Shown one piece after another: positions 1-6,358 of a stretch of 9,153 nt of DNA. The number at the start of each line of letters is the position of its first letter. The first letter of the stretch is position 1. Both the position numbers and the translations under genes were made by a program. The notes below the pieces were generated by a model that searched no databases, was not told the origin of the DNA, and worked only from the letters and a program-made list of their open reading frames with translations. Location: contig CAIQJD010000875.1 in the NCBI GenBank assembly GCA_903872005.1, positions 1 to 9,153 on the forward strand, in the 5' to 3' direction. This DNA comes from an uncultured bacterium. GTDB taxonomy: Bacteria > Chloroflexota > Anaerolineae > JACIWP01.

Positions 1-1
1 G

Positions 2-394
2 GCCGGCATCCTGCTCTTCGGGGCCGGCCTCTACTTCCTCATCACCCGCCTCTTCATCCGCATGAGCGGCATCAACAAGCTGGCGGCGGCCTATCCGGCG
101 CCAGCCGCGCCGGCCGGCGCGATCTTGCGCCAGCGCACCATTCAGATCGGCGCGGTGCGCTGGCGCAACTGCGTGGACATTGCCGTGACGCCGGCGGGGC
201 TGTATCTCCACGTGCGCCAGTTCGCCACGCGCTTCGCGCCCGTGTTGATCCCCTGGAGCGAGCTGAAAGAGCAGGGCGAGACGTGGTACTACTGGCAGCG
301 AGCCAGGCGGTTGCGCGTCGGCGCGCCGGCCCTCACGGAGCTGGCGGTGCATCTGCCGCTATACGCCATGATGACGCCGTATGTGACGCCGTAG
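2..394 (+). CDS. C-terminal part of a membrane-anchored protein of unknown function (5' truncated)
   Basis: The reading frame is open from the left edge, so the gene begins outside the window; an internal ATG at 62 is not needed as the start because the preceding codons encode a clear membrane segment (AGILLFGAGLYFLITRLFI). About 131 residues are visible. After the membrane helix comes a short Ala/Pro linker (AYPAPAAPAG) and then a compact soluble region of about 90 residues with a beta-rich pattern: TIQIGAVRW, an NCVDIAVTPAGLYLHV segment, and an LIPWSEL motif. The 'xVTPxGLYL ... LIPWSEL' arrangement resembles small bacterial PH-like domains in uncharacterised membrane proteins; I infer this from pattern only. 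The frame closes with TAG at 392-394. No function is assigned. The membrane-anchored topology is reasonably supported. Confidence 0.7.
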   Translation, partial: AGILLFGAGLYFLITRLFIRMSGINKLAAAYPAPAAPAGAILRQRTIQIGAVRWRNCVDIAVTPAGLYLHVRQFATRFAPVLIPWSELKEQGETWYYWQRARRLRVGAPALTELAVHLPLYAMMTPYVTP

Positions 395-937
395 GCAAGC
401 GCCATCTGCGGACAGGCCCGCATAGACGCGGGTGTGTTTCACATTTTGGGAGACGAGCATCAGGGCTGTCGTAGCCTGGCCCCTTGTGGGCGTTTTGGCC
501 CGGGTCAGACGCGCACAAGGCGCTAGGCTACACGCGCCTAATACTTGAAACACACCCCATTAGACGCGTGTCGCTTGACTTGTACGCGCGGCTGGCATAT
601 ACTTCCTGCGACAAGCCGCGAGGAACTGGGGGCAAAGTTGGAGCCGGCATTCTGGTAGTTGATCGCCAGGTTGCCGACATGACTGGCAGCTCTATCACTG
701 ATGGCGCGCGGACCGTGGACCTGGCGGACGGGTACCCGCGCCGGCTGTATGGGATGCCGCGAGGGGGCTACCGTTCGTTTCAGGCATGGCTGGTGAAGCG
801 TCTCTGATCGGCCGGCCTGAGCAACGCCGTAGAGAAGACTTGCGCCCCACTTTCGCCGCCTCTCTCAGCCACATCGAGGCTGACCAGCGCGGCGGCAAGG
901 CGCCAAACCAACCTCGATTCTGAATTGTCCCCTCAAC
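395..937. other. Gene-poor intergenic stretch
   Basis: I see no convincing gene here. A frame open from a TTG at 484 to a TGA at 807 begins inside an inverted repeat, lacks a ribosome binding site and shows no recognisable motif. The left part (430-569) is a composite inverted repeat, described separately. The right part has a nested hairpin at 855-896: GCCGCC (855-860) pairs with GGCGGC (891-896), and inside it TCAGCC pairs with GGCTGA around a 7-nt loop. It has no T-run, so it does not look like an intrinsic terminator. The stretch separates the left-edge gene from the promoter at 938-967 and may be a degraded gene or an old insertion remnant. Confidence 0.5.
430..569. repeat. Composite imperfect inverted repeat (MITE-like or cruciform)
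   Basis: Two nested arm pairs are visible. The outer arms GGGTGTGTTTCA (430-441) and TGAAACACACCC (546-557) are perfect 12-bp reverse complements. The inner arms GTAGCCTGGCCCCTTGTG (471-488) and CACAAGGCGCTAGGCTAC (514-531) match at 16 of 18 positions around a 25-nt centre. A third pair, ACGCGCCTAAT (532-542) and ATTAGACGCGT (559-569), matches at 10 of 11 and encloses the right outer arm. The string AGACGCG also recurs at 424-430, 507-513 and 562-568. No transposase gene or target-site duplication is evident. It could be a short non-autonomous element, a decayed insertion or a structured RNA. Confidence 0.55.
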
Positions 938-967
938 TTGGCATAAAGTTACGTTTTGTGGTATAGT
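938..967 (+). promoter_or_regulatory. Sigma70-type promoter for the phosphatidyltransferase-glucokinase unit
   Basis: TTGGCA (938-943) and TATAGT (962-967) are separated by 18 bp; each hexamer matches the consensus at five of six positions. The segment is AT-richer than its surroundings. Transcription would start near 974, leaving a leader of about 27 nt that contains the GAGGAGG ribosome binding site at 984-990. The promoter position also argues against any upstream start of the coding frame, since a TTG codon at 956 lies between the two hexamers. Confidence 0.75.
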
Positions 968-983
968 CTACGCGTCTCGATAC

Positions 984-990
984 GAGGAGG
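984..990 (+). promoter_or_regulatory. Ribosome binding site fixing the start at 1001
   Basis: GAGGAGG lies 10 nt before ATG 1001 and after the predicted transcription start, so translation from the earlier TTG at 956 is excluded. Confidence 0.75.
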
Positions 991-1000
991 AACGAGACTC

Positions 1001-1633
1001 ATGCTCACCGATTGGATGCGACGCTCCTTTAAGTTCGTCCTGGATCCGCTCTCCAAGACCCTGGCCTGGTACGGCATCGCCCCCAACGCGCTCACCGTGT
1101 TGGGCTTCATGCTCCATTTTGGAGTAGCCTACCTCCTGTACACGGGGAACTTCTTCTGGGGCGCCATCGCCATGGCCGGCGCATCGGCCTTCGATGGCGT
1201 GGACGGCGCGCTGGCGCGCGCTTCCGGCCGCGCCAGCAAGTTCGGCGCGTTCCTGGACTCGACCCTCGACCGCTATTCCGAGTCGGTGGTCTACCTGGGG
1301 CTGCTGGCCTACTACGGGCGCGAGGGCCTGCTCCTGCCGCAAATCCTGGTCTACGCGACCATCATCGGCTCGCTCCTGGTCAGCTACACCCGCGCGCGCG
1401 CCGAAGGGTTGGGCATCCCGTGCAAAGAGGGCCTCTTCACACGCGTCGAACGCGTAGTGGTGCTGTGCCTCTTCCTGCTCATCAACCAGATGCAGATTGG
1501 CCTATGGATTCTGGCGATCCTGGCGCACGCGACCGCGGTGCAACGGGTCTACTCCGTCTGGCGCAAGACCAACGGCGATTTGGCGCCGGCCGAGACGCAG
1601 ACCCCACCGCCGGCCCGGCCGCCAGAGGGATAG
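1001..1633 (+). CDS. CDP-alcohol phosphatidyltransferase (PgsA / PIP-synthase-like)
   Basis: This integral membrane enzyme family transfers a phosphatidyl group from a CDP-activated lipid to an alcohol with release of CMP, in phospholipid synthesis. The 210-residue product carries the complete CDP-alcohol signature DGxxDGAxAR(x8)Gxxx D(x3)D at residues 65-90, with the metal and catalytic acids D65, D68, D86 and D90 all present. A GIAPNALTVLG segment (residues 25-35) leads into the first membrane helix. Residues 128-136 (SYTRARAEG) and 148-151 (RVER) resemble the acceptor-binding part of phosphatidylinositol-phosphate synthases, so inositol phosphate is as plausible an acceptor as glycerol phosphate. 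The C-terminal 20 residues are a Pro/Ala-rich tail. I chose ATG 1001 because GAGGAGG lies 10 nt upstream and the frame further up runs into the promoter. The glucokinase gene follows after 13 bp. Family is certain; substrate is not. Confidence 0.9.
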   Translation: MLTDWMRRSFKFVLDPLSKTLAWYGIAPNALTVLGFMLHFGVAYLLYTGNFFWGAIAMAGASAFDGVDGALARASGRASKFGAFLDSTLDRYSESVVYLGLLAYYGREGLLLPQILVYATIIGSLLVSYTRARAEGLGIPCKEGLFTRVERVVVLCLFLLINQMQIGLWILAILAHATAVQRVYSVWRKTNGDLAPAETQTPPPARPPEG

Positions 1634-1646
1634 CGAGGAGAACGGC

Positions 1647-2660
1647 ATGCTTCTGGCCGGCGATATTGGCGGCACCAAGACGACCCTGGCGCTTTTTGAC
1701 CGGGCGTCGGGGCCGCGCGTGCCGCTGGCCCAGGCCACCTTTCGCAGCGGCGATTTTGCCGGCCTGATGGAACTGGCGCGGCATTTTCTGCACGACCGGC
1801 GCCAGCCCATCGCGCACGCCTGTTTTGACCTGGCCGGCCCGGTGCTGGCCGGGCGCGGCACGCTGACCAACCTGGATTGGCCGCCGCTGGTCGAGGCCGA
1901 GCTGGCCGAGGCGCTGGGCGTGACCGACGTGCGCCTGCTGAACGACCTGGAAGCCATCGCCTGGGGCGTAACCGTCCTGGAGCCGGCCGACGTGGAGACC
2001 TTGCGCGCAGCGCCGGCCGCGGCCGGCGGGGCCATCGCCGTCATCGCGCCAGGCACCGGCCTGGGCGAGGCTTACCTGACCTGGGACGGGAATGGCTATC
2101 GCGCCCACGCCTGCGAAGGGGGGCATACCGACTTCGCCCCAACGACGCCGGAACAGTTGGAGCTGACCCGTTTCCTGATGGGGCGCTTCGAGCATGTCAG
2201 CTATGAGCGGGTATGCAGCGGCATCGGCATCCCGAATATCTACGCCTTCTTGAAGGAGACCGGCCGGGCCGATGAGCCGGCCTGGCTTGCCGAGCGCCTG
2301 GCCGCCGCCGCCGACCCGACGCCAACCATCGTCAACGCCGGCCTGGAAGGCGCGCCGCCGTTGTGCCAGATGACGCTGGACTTATTCGCCGAAACCCTGG
2401 GCGCGGAGGCCGGCAATCTGGCCCTGAAGGTACTGGCAACCGGCGGCGTCTATCTGGGCGGGGGCATCCCGCCGCGCGTTTTGCCGGCCCTGCGCGGGGA
2501 GCGCTTCCGGCGCGCCTTCCTCAGCAAAGGGCGCATGAGCCGGCTCTTGGCCGGCATGCCCGTGCATGTCATCGTACACCCGCAGCCGGCGCTGATCGGC
2601 GCGGCGGCCTACGGCCTCCATCTGCCGGCCCCCGCCGGAGCGCCCCTTATCGTTGCGTAG
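1647..2660 (+). CDS. glk: Glucokinase (bacterial Glk family)
   Basis: Phosphorylates cytoplasmic glucose with ATP to glucose 6-phosphate, feeding glycolysis. The 337-residue product is close to the usual length of the E. coli-type Glk family rather than the ROK family. In order: phosphate-binding loop GDIGGTKT (residues 5-12), FDLAGPV (60-66), LLNDLEA with the expected catalytic base D100 (97-103), the second nucleotide-binding segment IAPGTGLGEAYL (133-144), the glucose-binding EGGHTDFAP (157-165), CSGIGIPNIYAFL (190-202), and the C-terminal GGVYLGGGIPP (266-276). All family hallmarks are intact. The ATG at 1647 is preceded by GAGGAG at 1635-1640 and is placed exactly before the phosphate-binding loop; an in-frame extension upstream would be Arg-rich read-through of the preceding gene. 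It is probably co-transcribed with the phosphatidyltransferase gene. Confidence 0.96.
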   Translation: MLLAGDIGGTKTTLALFDRASGPRVPLAQATFRSGDFAGLMELARHFLHDRRQPIAHACFDLAGPVLAGRGTLTNLDWPPLVEAELAEALGVTDVRLLNDLEAIAWGVTVLEPADVETLRAAPAAAGGAIAVIAPGTGLGEAYLTWDGNGYRAHACEGGHTDFAPTTPEQLELTRFLMGRFEHVSYERVCSGIGIPNIYAFLKETGRADEPAWLAERLAAAADPTPTIVNAGLEGAPPLCQMTLDLFAETLGAEAGNLALKVLATGGVYLGGGIPPRVLPALRGERFRRAFLSKGRMSRLLAGMPVHVIVHPQPALIGAAAYGLHLPAPAGAPLIVA

Positions 2661-2692
2661 GGGCCATTCGAGGCGCACTGGATTGCGCCTTA

Positions 2693-2721
2693 CTGACTGT
2701 AGGGGCGAAAAGCCCTATCAT
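2693..2721 (+). promoter_or_regulatory. Possible promoter before the PHP-domain gene
   Basis: CTGACT (2693-2698) and TATCAT (2716-2721) are spaced by 17 bp, matching the sigma70 consensus at four and five of six positions. A small GGGC(GAAAA)GCCC hairpin at 2703-2715 falls in the spacer; it could alternatively be a weak end signal for the glucokinase transcript, although no T-run follows it. Read-through from the glucokinase unit is also possible. Confidence 0.4.
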
Positions 2722-2742
2722 CATCATATTGTGAGCCACATT

Positions 2743-2755
2743 CACATCGGATGTG
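2743..2755. promoter_or_regulatory. 13-bp palindrome, candidate operator
   Basis: CACATC-G-GATGTG is a perfect inverted repeat with a single central base. A one-base loop is too tight for an RNA hairpin, so a dimeric repressor site is the better reading. It lies about 22 bp downstream of the candidate -10 box and 32 bp before the start codon at 2788. No regulator gene is adjacent. Confidence 0.35.
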
Positions 2756-2787
2756 GATGAGTTACCACTAGGAGGTGTAACACGATT

Positions 2788-4617
2788 ATGACACGGACTG
2801 CTTCGGGGCCGCCGGCCGGCAAAGGACGGGCGCGCGGGCCGGGTCGGGCCAAACCGACCGAACACTGGTACAAGATGGACCTGCATATTCACACGCCGGC
2901 TTCGGCCGATTATGAACAGGCCGATGTGACGTACATGGACATCTTGCGCCAGGCTGAGCTGAAGGGCATGGACATCATTGCCCTCACCGATCACAACACC
3001 GTAGCCGGCTGCGTGGCTTTGCGCCGCGAGATTGAAGAGCTGACCCTGTTGGAGCGGCTGGGGCGCATTCACGACAATGAGCAAAAGCGCCTGGAAGAAT
3101 ACCGCCGGCTGGGAGACCGCGTGCTCGTATTGCCAGGGTTCGAGTTCACGGCCATGTTCGGATTCCATATTCTGGCCGTCTTCTCGCCCCGCGTCTCGCT
3201 GCGCGAATTAGAGCACGTATTGCTCAAATTGACGGTGCCGTCCGATCGTCTCGATCAGGGCAGCACCGAAATTGGCGCATCCATTGACGTCCTGACCGCC
3301 TATCGCATCATTGACGAAGCCGGCGGCCTGGTAATTGCCGCGCACGCCAATTCCACAAACGGCGTGGCGATGCAAAATCTCCCCTTTGGCGGCCAGACGC
3401 GCATCGCCTGGACGCAAGACCCACACCTGCACGCGCTGGAAGTCACCGACCTGGATAGCCGGCGGCGCTTCCGCACCGCGGCCTTCTTCAACGGCTCCAA
3501 GCCAGAATACCCTCGGCGCATGCACTGCATTCAAGGCTCCGACTGCCACCGCCTGATACACGATCCGAATGACCGGGGCCGGCCAGTCCTGGCCGAGCGC
3601 GCCACCGAGGTATCGCTGCCGGAGCTGAGCTTCGAAGCCCTGAAAGCCCTCTTCCTGGGCAACGACTTCGCCCGCACGCGGCCCTATCGGCCGGCCAAAG
3701 AGCCGTTCGACCACGTGCAGGCGGCGCGCGAGCAGGGCGCCAGCATCGTCCAATCGTTTCACGAGAGCATGACGACGCGCGGCGGCCGGCTGAACGCCGT
3801 CCTGGCCGATGTCGTGGCCTTCGCCAATGGCAAGGGCGGGACCATCTATGTGGGAGCCAGCGCCACGTCGCGCCAGGAGCCGGCCGGTGTAGAAGACGCC
3901 GACGCCGCCATCGCCGAGATCAAGGCGGAGATCGCCGCCTCCGTCACGCCGCCCCTGGACGTGGAGGTAGATGCGCTGGAATCGCGCATGCGCCGCATCG
4001 TGCGCGTCTCGGTGCCCGAAGGGCCGGACAAGCCCTATGTGCTGGAGCAGAGCAAGATCTACGTGCGCCAGGAGAGCGAGACGAACCTGGCGGTGCGCGA
4101 TGAGATCGTGCAGTTGGTGCGCGCCAGCCTGATGCGCCAGACCCCCGAGCCGGCCGCGCCGGTCTCTGCCACATCGCCCACGCCGGCCGAGCCGGCGCCC
4201 AGCCCGGTCAGCATGGCCCTCGTCCCCACCGGCCTGCTCCCGCCGCCCAAGACCGGCGTCGAGCTGGTCGAGGTGGTAGAGCGCAGAGGCACGCGCCACT
4301 ATACGATGCGCGATCTGCGGAACGGTTCATTGGTGCAGAATGTCACCCGCTCATCGGCGCGCAAACTGTGGAGCTACGCCATCACCGAGCATGAGAATGC
4401 GCCGGTGGACGCGGCCCAGGTCATCTGGAAGGGCAACCTGGGTATCTGGAAGCAGGGTAAACGCCAGGGCCGGCAGCGCTATGACCTCGTGCAACGTGAC
4501 ATTGAGGGCAAGCTGCACGTCTACTATGGCGTGAGCGACGAGGGAATTGACAGCGACTGGCGCGAGCTGGTAGGCGAAGGCGAACCGGCCGAGGCGGAGA
4601 GCCATGACGTCGCCTGA
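2788..4617 (+). CDS. PHP-domain metallophosphoesterase fused to an AlbA_2 (Schlafen-type) domain
   Basis: 609 residues. The N-terminal half is a PHP domain, a family of metal-dependent phosphoesterases and nucleases, with its metal ligands apparently intact: DLHIH (H33, H35), LTDHN (D68, H69), PGFEF (E119), H127, AAHANS (H186) and GSDCH (D252, H254). Residues about 322-445 match an AlbA_2 putative nucleic-acid-binding domain: FHES (324-327), [17 protein letters not shown] (342-358), [17 protein letters not shown] and [11 protein letters not shown] Pro/Ala linker (452-488) leads to a C-terminal region of about 105 residues (490-595) with [20 protein letters not shown] and several Trp, Tyr and Lys residues; I cannot assign it. 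No signal peptide is seen, and the first 25 residues are basic and probably disordered. AGGAGGTG (2770-2777) supports ATG 2788. The 3' end overlaps the mog-like gene by 14 bp, implying co-transcription. A nucleic-acid-processing role is inferred; the substrate is unknown. Confidence 0.85.
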   Translation: MTRTASGPPAGKGRARGPGRAKPTEHWYKMDLHIHTPASADYEQADVTYMDILRQAELKGMDIIALTDHNTVAGCVALRREIEELTLLERLGRIHDNEQKRLEEYRRLGDRVLVLPGFEFTAMFGFHILAVFSPRVSLRELEHVLLKLTVPSDRLDQGSTEIGASIDVLTAYRIIDEAGGLVIAAHANSTNGVAMQNLPFGGQTRIAWTQDPHLHALEVTDLDSRRRFRTAAFFNGSKPEYPRRMHCIQGSDCHRLIHDPNDRGRPVLAERATEVSLPELSFEALKALFLGNDFARTRPYRPAKEPFDHVQAAREQGASIVQSFHESMTTRGGRLNAVLADVVAFANGKGGTIYVGASATSRQEPAGVEDADAAIAEIKAEIAASVTPPLDVEVDALESRMRRIVRVSVPEGPDKPYVLEQSKIYVRQESETNLAVRDEIVQLVRASLMRQTPEPAAPVSATSPTPAEPAPSPVSMALVPTGLLPPPKTGVELVEVVERRGTRHYTMRDLRNGSLVQNVTRSSARKLWSYAITEHENAPVDAAQVIWKGNLGIWKQGKRQGRQRYDLVQRDIEGKLHVYYGVSDEGIDSDWRELVGEGEPAEAESHDVA

Positions 4618-5125
4618 TCTGGCAACCGGCTGGCCGCGCGCCGGCGTGCTGACCGTCAGCGACCGCAGCTCGCGCGGCGAGCGCCCAGATGGCAGCGGCC
4701 CGCTGTTGGTGGACATGCTGCGCGAAGAGCTCGGCTTCGTCGTCGCCGAATACGCCATCGTGCCAGACGAGGGCGAGCAGATTGGCGCGACGCTGCGCGA
4801 CTGGAGCGATGTGCGCCGGCTCGACCTGATCCTGACCACCGGCGGCACCGGCTTCGCGCCGCGCGATGTGACGCCGGAGGCGACCATGGCCGTGGTGGAG
4901 CGCCCGACGCCCGGGCTGAGCGAGGCGATGCGCGCCGCCAGCCTGACGGTCACGCCCCACGCCATGTTGAGCCGCGCCGCGGCCGGCATCCGCGGTCGCA
5001 CGCTGATCGTCAACCTCCCGGGCAGCCCCAAGGCAGCGCGCGAGAACCTGCTGACCATCGCGCCGGCGCTGCGCCACGGTCTGGAACTCCTGGCCGAGAT
5101 GGAAGGCGCAGACCGCCGGCACTGA
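4604..5125 (+). CDS. mog: Molybdenum-cofactor biosynthesis protein, MogA/MoaB family
   Basis: Members of this cytoplasmic family bind molybdopterin and, in the MogA type, adenylylate it with ATP before metal insertion. The 173-residue product shows the family order: LTVSDRSSRGERPDGSG (residues 16-32), the molybdopterin/nucleotide-binding LTTGGTGFAPRDVTPEA (77-93) and LPGSPKA (138-144). The GFAPRDVTPEAT stretch is typical of the group spanning MogA and MoaB, so the exact subfamily is left open. ATG 4604 lies inside the last codons of the PHP-domain gene, a 14-bp overlap that suggests translational coupling. A tungstate/molybdate uptake operon lies about 450 bp downstream on the opposite strand, which fits a local metal-cofactor theme. 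The gene is followed at once by a strong hairpin. Confidence 0.92.
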   Translation: MTSPDLATGWPRAGVLTVSDRSSRGERPDGSGPLLVDMLREELGFVVAEYAIVPDEGEQIGATLRDWSDVRRLDLILTTGGTGFAPRDVTPEATMAVVERPTPGLSEAMRAASLTVTPHAMLSRAAAGIRGRTLIVNLPGSPKAARENLLTIAPALRHGLELLAEMEGADRRH

Positions 5126-5131
5126 TTGCTG

Positions 5132-5171
5132 CATGGCATCCCACAGGTTGTCCGACCTGTGGGATGCCATG
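5132..5171 (+). terminator. Perfect 17-bp hairpin after the mog-like gene
   Basis: CATGGCATCCCACAGGT (5132-5148) pairs without mismatch with 5155-5171 around the loop TGTCCG. It starts 6 bp after the stop codon at 5125. The downstream sequence TCTCTGCATTCC has only scattered T residues, so it is not a textbook intrinsic terminator; it may stabilise the mRNA end or be a copy of a dispersed intergenic palindrome. Confidence 0.65.
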
Positions 5172-5248
5172 TCTCTGCATTCCTGGCGCCTCTACGGTGA
5201 GGAAACGGGATCATGATGAAACCGCCCCGTGTTAGTACTTTCGTACCC

Positions 5249-5277
5249 TTGACTTCTCCCGTCCCATATATTACAAT
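5249..5277 (+). promoter_or_regulatory. Strong sigma70-type promoter of the pilin gene
   Basis: TTGACT (5249-5254) and TACAAT (5272-5277) match the consensus at five of six positions each with the optimal 17-bp spacer. The spacer and flank are AT-rich for this genome. Transcription would begin near 5284, giving a leader of about 42 nt. A short inverted repeat GTAC-TTTC-GTAC (5235-5246) lies just upstream of the -35 box. Confidence 0.8.
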
Positions 5278-5325
5278 GAGTGTAGTAAAGAACGAGATTT
5301 CCATAGCAGAAAGGTGGTGAGCAAG

Positions 5326-5472
5326 ATGCTGTACATGCCTCGTGAAGAAGGTCAGGGCCTCGTGGAGTATGCGTTGATTCTTGTTTTGGTGGCTATCGTC
5401 GTTATCGCAGTTCTGCTGATCCTCGGCCCCGCCATCGGCAACGTCTTCAGCAACATCGTCTCCAACGTGTAG
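5326..5472 (+). CDS. Flp/Fap-type (type IVb) pilin, 48 residues
   Basis: A small structural pilin subunit, normally cleaved by a prepilin peptidase at the membrane and assembled by Tad-type machinery into thin adhesive fibres. The product has a short charged leader (MLYMPREEG), the processing junction G9/Q10 followed by GLVEY, so that Glu falls at position +5 with Tyr at +6 as in Flp pilins, then a hydrophobic helix of about 20 residues (ALILVLVAIVVIAVLLILGP) and a tail AIGNVFSNIVSNV. Length and pattern match the family. AAGGTGGTGA (5311-5320), nearly the ideal ribosome binding site, precedes ATG 5326 by 5 nt. The gene stands alone between its own promoter and terminator; no Tad assembly, peptidase or ATPase gene is in the window. 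Convergent with the transporter operon. Confidence 0.93.
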   Translation: MLYMPREEGQGLVEYALILVLVAIVVIAVLLILGPAIGNVFSNIVSNV

Positions 5473-5510
5473 TTCTGACGACGCTATTGCAGTCTGCATC
5501 GTAGAAAGAG

Positions 5511-5545
5511 CAGCCCCCCGCCGCAAGGCAGGGGGCTGATTCTTT
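5511..5545 (+). terminator. Intrinsic terminator, probably bidirectional
   Basis: CAGCCCCC (5511-5518) pairs with GGGGGCTG (5531-5538), and after one mismatch GCC pairs with GGC around a GCAA tetraloop. On the plus strand it is followed by ATTCTTT; on the minus strand by CTCTTTCT. It lies between the convergent pilin gene (stop at 5472) and the permease gene (stop at 5580) and can end both transcripts. Confidence 0.8.
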
Positions 5546-5579
5546 GCGCGCCCGGCCTCAGAAATCGCCGGCTTCCCGC

Positions 5580-6356
5580 TCAGCGGAGGCGGCCGGCCAG
5601 GGCGCGCCACAGGACGAAGATCGCCAGGGTCACGACCATCAACAGCGCCGTGGCCGGCCAGACAGCCGTCAGGCCATAGCCCATGAAACGCTCGTAGATG
5701 ATGACCGGCATGACCTTGGGTTGATAGGCCAGGATGACGACGGCCCCGAATTCACTGATGCCGCGCGCCCACATCATCAACGCGCCACTCATGATGCCGC
5801 GCCGCGCCAGCGGCAGCGTGATCAGCCAGACCGCTTGCGCCGGCGTCGCCCCATCCACGGTCGCAGCTTGCTCCAGGTCGCGGCTCACCAGCGCGATACT
5901 CTCGCGCGCCGCGTTGATCAGGAAGGGGAGGCCGACGAAGAGCATGGCGACGATGACGCCGGCCGGCCGATCCACGAACCAGAGGCCCCACGCGCCCAAC
6001 GGGCGTCCAAGCAGGCCGCGGCTGCCGAAGACCAGCAGCAGAGCCACGCCGGCGGCAGTGTGCGGGATCATCACCGGCAGGTCTATCAGCCCCTCGACCA
6101 GGCGTTTGCCCCCGAAATCGTAGCGCGCCAGCAAGTAGGCCAGCGGCAGGCCACAGAGCAGCGCCAATAGCGTCGCCGCCGCGCCGCAGCCGAAGGTGAT
6201 GCCGAACGAGCGCAAGACCGAGGCGTCGCGCAGAGTATCCCAGAGCGCAGCCGGCGTCACGCCGGTCAGTGTGGTCAACAGCGGCAAAACGACAAACAGG
6301 AGCAACGCGGCGCTGGGAATGCTCAGGCCCAGCACGAAGGCGCGGCGACGTCGCAT
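5580..6356 (-). CDS. wtpB: Tungstate/molybdate ABC transporter permease (WtpB/ModB type)
   Basis: Membrane subunit of an oxyanion importer that receives tungstate or molybdate from the neighbouring binding protein. The 258-residue product has about six hydrophobic segments (roughly residues 9-30, 53-76, 96-114, 131-150, 189-211, 231-252) and the cytoplasmic ATPase-docking EAA loop (E162-A164-A165, G169, LPLARRGI 181-188). The segment RGISEFGAVVILAYQP (198-213) followed by PVIIYERF is characteristic of WtpB/TupB/ModB permeases and separates them from sulfate permeases less sharply, so the ligand rests mainly on the WtpA neighbour. The start codon lies 2 bp after the stop of wtpA, so the two are translated from one message. 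The gene is last in its operon: no ATPase gene follows before the terminator. Confidence 0.92.
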   Translation of the reverse strand: MRRRRAFVLGLSIPSAALLLFVVLPLLTTLTGVTPAALWDTLRDASVLRSFGITFGCGAAATLLALLCGLPLAYLLARYDFGGKRLVEGLIDLPVMIPHTAAGVALLLVFGSRGLLGRPLGAWGLWFVDRPAGVIVAMLFVGLPFLINAARESIALVSRDLEQAATVDGATPAQAVWLITLPLARRGIMSGALMMWARGISEFGAVVILAYQPKVMPVIIYERFMGYGLTAVWPATALLMVVTLAIFVLWRALAGRLR

Positions 6357-6358
6357 GG

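Noticed and set aside
484..807. Frame open for 107 codons from a TTG in the left intergenic region
   Set aside because: It starts inside an inverted repeat, has no ribosome binding site, and the product shows no motif or steady hydrophobic pattern. At most a gene remnant.
956..1000. N-terminal extension of the phosphatidyltransferase from a TTG at 956
   Set aside because: The TTG lies between the -35 and -10 boxes, upstream of the predicted transcript start, while ATG 1001 has a GAGGAGG site.
1497..1646. 50-residue Arg-rich N-terminal extension of glucokinase
   Set aside because: It overlaps the preceding gene out of frame; ATG 1647 with GAGGAG upstream places the phosphate-binding loop at the normal residue 5.
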